This document shows, piece by piece, positions 31,578 to 38,247 of a stretch of DNA of 64,000 nucleotides. The number at the start of each line of letters is the position of its first letter. Within the stretch, counting starts at the first letter, position 1. The position numbers and the translations under genes were made by a program. The notes under the pieces are model-generated. The model saw only the letters and a program-made list of their open reading frames with translations, was not told where the DNA came from and did not search any database. Source of the DNA: Streptacidiphilus fuscans (GTDB lineage Bacteria; Actinomycetota; Actinomycetes; Streptomycetales; Streptomycetaceae). Location of the stretch: the NCBI RefSeq assembly GCF_015690355.1, contig NZ_JADPRT010000003.1, forward strand, positions 400,474 to 464,473, in the 5' to 3' direction.

Positions 31578-32978
31578 CTAAGCGGCCTTTTCCGGTTCCG
31601 TTTGCCGACCCGGTGTGACGGGTGCCGCGTCGGGTGCCGGACGGCGGGCGACGTCGCTGACCTTCAGCAGGATCGCCACCAGCGCCCAGTTGGTGATCAC
31701 GGAGGATCCGCCCTGGGCGACGAAGGGCAGCGTCATGCCGGTCAGGGGGATGGTACCGGTGACTCCTCCGGCGACGATGAAGACCTGGAGGGCGAAGGCC
31801 GCCGAGAGGCCCACGGCCAGCAGCTTGCCGAAGGGGTCGCGGGCGGCCAGGGCAGTGCGCAGCCCGCGTTCGGCGATCAGCGCGTAGAGCACCAGCACCG
31901 CCATCACCCCGGCCAGGCCGATCTCCTCGCCGATGGTGCCGAGGATGAAGTCGCTCTTGGCGGCGAAGCCGATCAGCCAGGAGTGGCCCTCCCCCAGGCC
32001 TGTGCCGATGGTGCCGCCCGCGCCCAGCGCGAACAGCGCCTGCCCGATCTGGCCGACGCCGCCTCCGCCCGTCGTCAGCAGCGGGTGCAGCCACTCCTGG
32101 ATCCGGGCCTGGACGTGACCTTCGGCACGGGCCACCGCCCAGAAGCCCAGCCCGGCCATCAGCAGGCCGAACAGGATCCAGCTGGTGCGCTCGGTGGCGA
32201 CGTAGAGCATCACCACGAACATGCCGAAGAAGAGCACCGAGGTGCCGAGGTCGGTCTCGAAGACCAGGATCAGCACGCTGAGCGCCCAGACCACCACGAT
32301 CGGCCCGAGGTCGCGTCCGCGCGGCAGGTAGACGCCCAGCAGCCGGCGGCTGGCCAGCGCCAGGGCGTCCCGCTTGACCATCAGGAAGCCGGAGAAGAAG
32401 ACCGGCAGCAGGATCTTGACGAACTCCCCCGGCTGGATCGAGAAGCTGCCGAAGTGGATCCAGATCTTCGCGCCGAAGTCGGCGGCCCGGGACGGGAAGA
32501 ACGCCGGCAGCGCCAGCAGCACCAGCGCGGCGAAGCCGGACAGGTAGGTGTAGCGCTGCAGCATCCGATGGTCCTTCAGCAGCCCTATCACCGCGATGAA
32601 CAGCGCGATGCCGAGCCCGGACCAGAGCAGCTGGAGCTGCGCGGCCGGGAAGTTGGGATGCAGCTGCACGGACTTGTCGAGCCGCCAGATGAAGACCAGG
32701 CCGAGGCCGTTGAGCAGCGCCGCCAGCGGCAGCAGCAGCGGGTCGGCGTGCGGGGCGAAGCGCCGCACCGAGAGGTGCGCCAGCAGCACGAAGAAACCGA
32801 GGCCCAGCGTGTAGCCGAGCATGCCGGCGGGGAGCCGGCCGTCCATGGCGATCCCGGTCTCCGCGTAGGCGAGGACCGGGACGAGCACGGCGAAGGCGAG
32901 CAGGGAGAGCTCGGTGTTGCGACGGTCAGGCGCCCCTTGCGGGGCGAACGTGGCGGTCCAGCTCCCCGTGCCGCTCAC
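31578..32978 (-). CDS. rodA: RodA/FtsW/SpoVE family glycosyltransferase
   Basis: 466 aa, GTG start. About twelve hydrophobic segments. Family signatures include GAKIWIHFGSFSIQPGEFVKI, ETDLGTSVLFFGMFVV, and TGMTLPFVAQGGSSVITNWA near the end. It polymerises lipid II into glycan strands and works with a class B PBP, here probably the one encoded next downstream. The long extra-helical N-terminus is normal for the actinobacterial RodA type. Whether its job is septal (FtsW) or sporulation-related (SpoVE) is not decidable by sequence. Confidence 0.95.
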   Translation of the reverse strand: MSGTGSWTATFAPQGAPDRRNTELSLLAFAVLVPVLAYAETGIAMDGRLPAGMLGYTLGLGFFVLLAHLSVRRFAPHADPLLLPLAALLNGLGLVFIWRLDKSVQLHPNFPAAQLQLLWSGLGIALFIAVIGLLKDHRMLQRYTYLSGFAALVLLALPAFFPSRAADFGAKIWIHFGSFSIQPGEFVKILLPVFFSGFLMVKRDALALASRRLLGVYLPRGRDLGPIVVVWALSVLILVFETDLGTSVLFFGMFVVMLYVATERTSWILFGLLMAGLGFWAVARAEGHVQARIQEWLHPLLTTGGGGVGQIGQALFALGAGGTIGTGLGEGHSWLIGFAAKSDFILGTIGEEIGLAGVMAVLVLYALIAERGLRTALAARDPFGKLLAVGLSAAFALQVFIVAGGVTGTIPLTGMTLPFVAQGGSSVITNWALVAILLKVSDVARRPAPDAAPVTPGRQTEPEKAA

Positions 32979-33057
32979 CGTCAGGGCCTCCCGGGAGCGT
33001 TCCGGGTCGGCCTGACCGGGCGGCGCCCGCCCGGGAGGCTCAGATCGGCGAGCGGCC

Positions 33058-34581
33058 TCAGGAGGTCACGCACTGCTGCGCCAGGGTCTGGTCGGCCGTG
33101 CTCAGCGTCGGCGAGGGGCTCGGCGACGGGCTGGTGCTGGGCGAGGAGCTCGGACGCGGCGTCGCCTTGGACGTGGCGTCCGGCTTCACGGTCGACTTCG
33201 GCGTCGGCTTGGGGGTGGGCGAGGTGACCGGGGTGGACTTCTGCTGGGCCACGATCTGGCAGACCTGCGCCTGGTGGGCCAGCTGGTTCACCCGGTCCTG
33301 GGCGTCGCTCAGGCTGCTCGCGGAGATGGAGTCCTTGAGGTTGGTCTGCTCGTACGGCGGCAGGTACTTGAGCGCCACCTGCGGCTGGTCGGCGTAGACC
33401 GAGGACAGCTTGAGCCCGGCCAGGTTCTGCGAGACGCCCTTGTAGATCGCCACGTGGTCGCCGTTGGCGCCGACGTAGTACTGGGTCTGCGTCCACTGGT
33501 AGCCGAAGTACGCGCCGCCGCCCAGCAGCACCACCAGGGCGACCGCCAGCGAGGTGGGCAGCACCCAGCCGCGTCGCTTGCGCTCCTTGGCGCGACGGCG
33601 GCCGCGACGGGTGTCCGGCTCGTAGTCGTCGTCGAAGCCGCCCTCGAACTCGTCGTACTCCTGGTAGCCGCCCTCGGCGTCCCCGTCCTCGGCCGCGCCC
33701 TCGGGCTGCTCGCCCTGCTCGGGCTTGCGGCCCAGCGAGGCGGCGCGCGAGGCGGGGGTGTTGGCGACGGTGGGGTGGGCCACGGTGGGCGGGCCGTCGG
33801 CGACCGCGCCGACCACCATCGGGGCGTGGTCGAAGTGGGTCGCGGCCGGGTCCGCGTCGTCGACCTCCAGCACGTCGGCGACGACGCAGGTGATGTTGTC
33901 GGGGCCGCCGCCGCGCAGCGCGAGCTGGATCAGCTCGGCGATGGTGTCCTCGGGCGAGTAGTAGCTCCCGAGGGTCTCCTCGATCGTCTGGTGGCTGACC
34001 ACGCCGGAGAGGCCGTCGGAGCAGAGCAGGTAGCGGTCGCCGGCCCGGACGTCGCGGATCGACAGGTCGGACTCGACCTCACCGGTGCCCATCAGCGCAC
34101 GCATGATCAGCGAGCGCTGCGGGTGGGTGGAGGCCTCCTCCTCGGTGATCCGGCCCTCGTCGACCAGGCGCTGCACCCAGGTGTGGTCGGTGGTGATCTG
34201 CGTCAGCGAACCGTCGCGCAGCAGGTAGGCGCGGGAGTCGCCGATGTGGATCATGGCGGCGCTCTGACCGGTCCACAGCAGGGCGGTGAGCGTGGTGCCC
34301 ATGCCCTCGAGGCTCGGGTCGGCCTCGACCAGGACGCGCAGGCGCTCGTTGGCGCGGTCGGCGGCGTCGCGGAGGGCCGTCATCGGGTCGGTGCCGGGGA
34401 CGTCCTCGTCGAGGTCGACGATGCTGGAGAGCACCTCGGACGAGGCCACCTCGCCGGCGGCCTGGCCGCCCATGCCGTCCGCGACCGCGAGCAGGCGGGG
34501 ACCGGCGTAGCCGGAGTCCTCGTTGCCCTCGCGGATCATGCCCTTGTGCGAACCGGCGGCGAATCGCAGCACGAGGCTCAT
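33058..34581 (-). CDS. PP2C-type serine/threonine phosphatase
   Basis: 507 aa, ATG start. It reverses PknB phosphorylation. Metal-binding motifs are visible: ADGMGGQAAGE with Asp35, GDSRAYLLRDG, CSDGLSGVV and GGPDNITCVV (residues ~1-240). A charged disordered section and a membrane helix (LAVALVVLLGGGAYFGYQW, near residue 350) follow, then an extracellular domain and a Thr/Pro/Ser-rich tail. The layout equals PstP/Stp of Mycobacterium. The extracellular tail ends LAQQCVTS. Confidence 0.95.
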   Translation of the reverse strand: MSLVLRFAAGSHKGMIREGNEDSGYAGPRLLAVADGMGGQAAGEVASSEVLSSIVDLDEDVPGTDPMTALRDAADRANERLRVLVEADPSLEGMGTTLTALLWTGQSAAMIHIGDSRAYLLRDGSLTQITTDHTWVQRLVDEGRITEEEASTHPQRSLIMRALMGTGEVESDLSIRDVRAGDRYLLCSDGLSGVVSHQTIEETLGSYYSPEDTIAELIQLALRGGGPDNITCVVADVLEVDDADPAATHFDHAPMVVGAVADGPPTVAHPTVANTPASRAASLGRKPEQGEQPEGAAEDGDAEGGYQEYDEFEGGFDDDYEPDTRRGRRRAKERKRRGWVLPTSLAVALVVLLGGGAYFGYQWTQTQYYVGANGDHVAIYKGVSQNLAGLKLSSVYADQPQVALKYLPPYEQTNLKDSISASSLSDAQDRVNQLAHQAQVCQIVAQQKSTPVTSPTPKPTPKSTVKPDATSKATPRPSSSPSTSPSPSPSPTLSTADQTLAQQCVTS

Positions 34582-34738
34582 GCCCTGTCCGCCCCCTTCC
34601 CTCGGTCCCCTGCGCGATGCCCCGGTGCAGCGTGCGTTGCTGCATCGTACGGCCCACCGGGCCGGGGCGGCGGAACCGGGGCGTGCCCGTTCCTCCCGGG
34701 CGGACGGGGCGTCGTCGTCGCGTCGGTCACTGCGTCGG

Positions 34739-35272
34739 TCACTTCCGGAGCTCGATCACGGTGCGGCCGATGCGGATGGCCGACCCGGGCTGGAGCGGCA
34801 TCGGGCTGGTCAGCCGCATCTGGTCGAGGAAGGTTCCGTTGGTCGAGCCGAGGTCCTCGACGAACCAGGAACCGGTCGCCTGGTCCGGGTAGATCCGCGC
34901 GTGGCGGGAGGACGCGTAGTCGTCGTCCAGCACGATCGTGGAGTCGTGGGCCCGGCCCAGTGAGATGGTCTGGCCCTGCAGCGCGACGGTGGTGCCGGAG
35001 AGCGAGCCCTGGGTGATCACCAGGTGGGTCGGCATACCGCGGCGCTGCCGACCGCCGCTCTGCTGCTGCGCCTGCTGGCGCTGCGGCGCGGCGGGCGGCG
35101 CGGCCTGCTGGCGGGCCGTGTTCGGGTTGCCGCCGCGGCGGGCCGTGGCGGCGCGCTGTGTGACCTTGGTCCCGAACAGGTCCGAGCGGATCACCTGGAC
35201 CGCGACGATGACGAACAGCCACAGGACGGCCAGGAAGCCGAGCCGCATGACCGTGAGGGTCAGCTCTGACAT
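34739..35272 (-). CDS. fhaB: FHA-domain protein FhaB
   Basis: 177 aa, ATG start. An N-terminal membrane helix (LTVMRLGFLAVLWLFVIVAVQVI), an Arg/Gln/Ala-rich linker, and an FHA phosphothreonine-binding domain at residues ~95-170 (ISLGRAHDSTIVLDD, SSRHARI, DLGSTNGTFLDQ). FhaB (FipA) is a PknB substrate linked to division and wall synthesis. It lies between FhaA and the phosphatase as in other actinobacteria. Confidence 0.95.
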   Translation of the reverse strand: MSELTLTVMRLGFLAVLWLFVIVAVQVIRSDLFGTKVTQRAATARRGGNPNTARQQAAPPAAPQRQQAQQQSGGRQRRGMPTHLVITQGSLSGTTVALQGQTISLGRAHDSTIVLDDDYASSRHARIYPDQATGSWFVEDLGSTNGTFLDQMRLTSPMPLQPGSAIRIGRTVIELRK

Positions 35273-35282
35273 GTGTCCCGCG

Positions 35283-36254
35283 TCACCCTTCGGCTTGCCG
35301 GTAGACGATGGTGGTACTGCCCACGACGATCCGTGAGCCGTCCCGGAGCGTAGCGCGGGTGGTGTGCTGGCCGTCGACCACGATGCCGTTGGTCGAGCCG
35401 AGGTCGAGCACCATCGACGGGTTTCCGACGCGGATTTCCGCGTGCTTGCGGGAGACGCCCGGGTCGTCGACGCGGAGGTCGGCCTCGGTGCTGCGACCGA
35501 GCACCGTGACCGGGCGGTCGAGCTGGTGGCGCTGGCCGTTCATCTCCAGCCAGCGGCGCACCGCGGTGCCGGAGCCGGGCGCGCCGGGGCCGCTCATGCC
35601 GACTGTCGGCGGGTGCGCCGGCGGCGGGCCGGCGGGACTGTTGCCGAAATCACTCCGGCCGCCCGCGCCGCCGGGGCCGCCCGCACCGGGAGGACCGGCC
35701 AGCGGGTTGACGGCGGGGAAGGCGGGCGCGGTCGGCGGCAACGGCGGCTCCTCGGCGCGCTGGGGCGGCTGCGCGGGACGCTGCGGCGGCTGCCAGCTCT
35801 GGGCCTGCTGACCGCCGTAGGGCGCGGGCGGCGGCTGGCGGTAGCCCTGCTGCGCCTGGTGGCCCTGGGCGGCGGCGTCGGGGGAGGCCTCGATCCGGCT
35901 GCGCACGCGGTAGAGGCCGGTGTCCAGGTCCTCGGCGCGCTCCAGCTGGACCTTGAGCGGTCCCATGAAGGAGTACCGCTGTGCCTGGGCGTACTCGCGG
36001 ACCATGCCGGCGAGCTCGCTCCCGAGCTGCCCGGAGTACGGGCTCAGACGCTCGTGGTCGTGCGGGCTCAGCTCGACGATGAAGTCGTTGGGCACGACGG
36101 TGCGGTCCCGGTTCCAGATGCTGGCGTTGTTGTCGCACTCGCGCTGCAGCGCTCCTGCGATCTCGACGGGCTGCACCTCGGACTTGAACACCTTGGCGAA
36201 GGCGCCGTTGACGAAGCCCTCGAGTCGCTGCTCGAACTTCTTCAGGGCTCCCAC
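35283..36254 (-). CDS. fhaA: FHA-domain protein FhaA with DUF3662 domain
   Basis: 323 aa, GTG start behind GGGAAGGGGG. Residues 1-120 are DUF3662 (GALKKFEQRLEGFVNGAFAK, QPVEIAGALQRECDNNA). A Pro/Gln/Gly-rich disordered region follows, then an FHA domain (residues ~235-320: TVLGRSTEADLRVDDPGVSR, KHAEI, DLGSTNGIVVDG). In mycobacteria FhaA binds phosphorylated MviN and regulates peptidoglycan precursor export. It is the first gene of the minus-strand block. Confidence 0.95.
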   Translation of the reverse strand: MGALKKFEQRLEGFVNGAFAKVFKSEVQPVEIAGALQRECDNNASIWNRDRTVVPNDFIVELSPHDHERLSPYSGQLGSELAGMVREYAQAQRYSFMGPLKVQLERAEDLDTGLYRVRSRIEASPDAAAQGHQAQQGYRQPPPAPYGGQQAQSWQPPQRPAQPPQRAEEPPLPPTAPAFPAVNPLAGPPGAGGPGGAGGRSDFGNSPAGPPPAHPPTVGMSGPGAPGSGTAVRRWLEMNGQRHQLDRPVTVLGRSTEADLRVDDPGVSRKHAEIRVGNPSMVLDLGSTNGIVVDGQHTTRATLRDGSRIVVGSTTIVYRQAEG

Positions 36255-36659
36255 GGGGCACCCCCTTCCCTCGGGTGTCGTCGTCCCGCCCGCCGTGTCG
36301 CGTCACTGCGGCGGCGTGCGGGCGGCTGCTGCTTGTCTGCCTTACTGATCGTATCTACGCCCGGGACCCACGTGTGGTTCCTCGTGGGTCCTCGCTCGTC
36401 CGGCCCACAGCAGGATGCCAGTGGACTGGTACCCCTCGCCGGTAGGGGGCATCCGCGTCTCACTCGTTCGGCCGGGCCGGGTTGCGGTTCCGTGCCTGGT
36501 GGCGGGCGGGTGAAGCGAGTGTGAGCGGACCCCCTCCGACGTGCTACTGTTCTTCTCGTCGGAAGGCGACACCGCAGAAAACGCGGAGCGGAAACGACCG
36601 GGAAAAGCCGGTTTGGAAGCTCCGGGGGACTTCGGTAGAGTCGAAGACATCACCCAGAT
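36255..36659. promoter_or_regulatory. Divergent spacer between fhaA and tRNA-Leu
   Basis: 405 bases. The fhaA side carries only its ribosome-binding site and a TAGATACGAT stretch (minus strand, near 36350) that may be a -10. The tRNA side holds a good promoter (TTGGAA and TAGAGT, separate entry). No further gene or repeat was seen. Confidence 0.5.
36613..36641 (+). promoter_or_regulatory. Promoter of tRNA-Leu
   Basis: TTGGAA (36613-36618) and TAGAGT (36636-36641) with 17 bases between them. Transcription would start near 36648, 12 bases before the tRNA. Confidence 0.65.
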
Positions 36660-36746
36660 GCGCGGGTGGCGGAATAGGCAGACGCGCTGGATTCAGGTTC
36701 CAGTGCCCGAAAGGGCGTGGGGGTTCAACTCCCCCCTCGCGCACCA
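36660..36746 (+). tRNA. tRNA-Leu (CAG)
   Basis: Class II tRNA. Acceptor GCGCGGG (36660-36666) pairs with CTCGCGC (36736-36742) with one G-T pair, discriminator A36743 and encoded CCA at 36744-36746. Anticodon loop TTCAGGT gives CAG. A long variable arm (TGCCCGAAAGGGCG) is present, as needed for tRNA-Leu. Confidence 0.96.
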
Positions 36747-36750
36747 CGAG

Positions 36751-36792
36751 AGTGGGCCTCGGTAGTGACGGAAGTCACTACCGAGGCCCACT
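36751..36792 (+). terminator. Terminator of tRNA-Leu
   Basis: A perfect 19-bp stem beginning AGTGGGCCTCGG around a GGAA loop, followed by TTT. Confidence 0.88.
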
Positions 36793-36794
36793 TT

Positions 36795-36842
36795 CAGTTT
36801 TGCCGCCCGCCAGTTTTACCGCTCGTCAGTTTTACCGCCCGT
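36795..36842. repeat. Three tandem 16-bp repeats
   Basis: CAGTTTTGCCGCCCGC, CAGTTTTACCGCTCGT and CAGTTTTACCGCCCGT lie end to end between the tRNA-Leu terminator and the stop codon of the polyphosphate kinase gene. The T run is rare in this GC-rich DNA; the repeats may help terminate transcription from the minus strand (poly-A there) or be slippage products. Confidence 0.7.
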
Positions 36843-36843
36843 G

Positions 36844-37689
36844 CTATTTCTCCGAGATTTCCAGCAGCTCGGCCGCGTGGTCGGGGACGTAGTGCTGCTC
36901 GTCACGCGGCGGCCGGACGTAGCCGGACGGCTTCGGGCGGTCGGGGAACGCGATGGTGCGCGCCGGCTGCTCGGTATAGGGGACGGCCGAGAGCAGGTGG
37001 GCGATCATGTTCAGCCGCGCCCGCTTCTTGTCCTCGCTCTCGACCACGTGCCAGCGGGCCTCCGGGATGTCGGTGTGGACGAACATCTCGTCCTTGGCCC
37101 GGGAGTAGTCCTCCCAGCGGGTGATCGACTCCAGGTCCATCGGGGAGAGCTTCCAGCGCCGCATCGGGTCGTCCCTCCGCGCCCGGAACCGGCGTTCCTG
37201 CTCGCGGTCGCTGACGGAGAACCAGTACTTGAGCAGGATGATCCCGTCCTCGACCAGCATCCGCTCGAAGATCGGGCACTGGTGCAGGAACCGGTGGTAC
37301 TCGTCCTGGGTGCAGAAGCCCATGACCCGCTCGACCCCGGCGCGGTTGTACCAGCTGCGGTCGAAGAGGACGATCTGGCCCGCTGCGGGCAGGTGCTCGA
37401 CGTAGCGCTGGAAGTACCACTGGCCGCGCTCGCGCTCGGTCGGCGCGGGCAGGGCGACGATCCGGGCGATGCGCGGGTTGAGGTACTGGGTGACGCGCTT
37501 GATCGCGCCGCCCTTGCCCGCGGCGTCGCGGCCCTCGAAGATGACGACTACTCGGGCGCCGGCGACCCTGACCCACTCCTGGAGCGTCACCAGCTCGGCC
37601 TGGAGGCGGAACAGCTCGTTCTCGTACACCTTCTTGGGCAGCTTGACGCTGTCGTCGGGACGCTTCCCGGTCTTGCCCTTCTTCGTCAT
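36844..37689 (-). CDS. ppk2: Polyphosphate kinase 2 family protein
   Basis: 281 aa, ATG start. PPK2 enzymes use polyphosphate to phosphorylate nucleotides. Walker A GRDAAGKGG (residues 53-61) and the lid/Walker B LFDRSWYNRAGVE (Asp110, Arg111) are intact. The LQEWV, QRYVEHLPAAG and DPMRRWKLSPMDLESITRW stretches fit the family. The single-domain length suggests a class I type. It reads toward the tRNA-Leu terminator. Confidence 0.92.
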   Translation of the reverse strand: MTKKGKTGKRPDDSVKLPKKVYENELFRLQAELVTLQEWVRVAGARVVVIFEGRDAAGKGGAIKRVTQYLNPRIARIVALPAPTERERGQWYFQRYVEHLPAAGQIVLFDRSWYNRAGVERVMGFCTQDEYHRFLHQCPIFERMLVEDGIILLKYWFSVSDREQERRFRARRDDPMRRWKLSPMDLESITRWEDYSRAKDEMFVHTDIPEARWHVVESEDKKRARLNMIAHLLSAVPYTEQPARTIAFPDRPKPSGYVRPPRDEQHYVPDHAAELLEISEK

Positions 37690-37748
37690 CGGACCACGAT
37701 AGGGCGCGGAGATCGTTTCGGCGCGGTGAGCGCGGTGAGCGCGGTGGG

Positions 37749-38204
37749 TCAGCGCTCGGCGTTGTAGCGCTCCAGCAGCACCGCGAAGTGCTCGACGTCC
37801 TCGTCGGACCAGTCGGCGAGGCGGCCGAGGAAGGCCTGGCGGCGCTGTTCGGCGGCGGCGCGCAGCAGTTCCGCGCCGTGGTCGGAGGGGCGGATGATCT
37901 GGCCGCGCTGGTCCTCGGGGTCGGGGCTGCGCTCGACCAGGCCGAGCTTCTCCAGGGTGGCGATCTGGCGGCTCACCGTGGACTTGTCCAGCAGGAAGTG
38001 CGTGGCCAGGTCCGTGCCACGGCAGCCGCCGCACTCGCGCAGGTGGTCCAGGATGGCGTAGCTGACCAGGGTCAGCCCGGGGTGGATCTGCGAGGCCATG
38101 GCCCGGGCGCGGCGGGAGAAGGCCGTCAGTTCGCGCTGGATGCTGTCGATGCCCTCGGTACGGGAGCGCGACTGCTGCGACTGCAGGGGAGTAGCGGAGC
38201 TCAT
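37749..38204 (-). CDS. MarR family transcriptional regulator
   Basis: 151 aa from the ATG at 38204. A winged helix-turn-helix of MarR type: YAILDHLRECGGCRGTDLAT, LDKSTVSRQIATLEKLGLVE, DQRGQIIRPSDHG. The protein would bind DNA as a dimer. A 17-bp palindrome (38205-38221) touches the start codon and overlaps a -10-like TATAGT, so it is probably autoregulated. It stands 59 bases from the ppk2 start in the same direction; whether they are linked is unknown. Confidence 0.88.
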   Translation of the reverse strand: MSSATPLQSQQSRSRTEGIDSIQRELTAFSRRARAMASQIHPGLTLVSYAILDHLRECGGCRGTDLATHFLLDKSTVSRQIATLEKLGLVERSPDPEDQRGQIIRPSDHGAELLRAAAEQRRQAFLGRLADWSDEDVEHFAVLLERYNAER

Positions 38205-38221
38205 GGTTGCACTATACAACC
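38205..38221. promoter_or_regulatory. MarR-type operator
   Basis: GGTTGCACTATACAACC is an inverted repeat with GGTTG/CAACC arms directly before the MarR ATG. On the minus strand it contains TATAGT, so bound repressor would cover the -10 region. The half site TTGTA recurs in the operator-like repeat at 52410-52425. Confidence 0.6.
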
Positions 38222-38247
38222 AAGGCTCGCGCTGCGCACCTCGGGGT

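Noticed and set aside
29991..33227. A 1078-residue open frame on the plus strand opposite pbpA and rodA
   Set aside because: It has the Arg/Gly/Ala-rich composition of an antisense shadow and no known domain; the minus strand genes have intact active sites.
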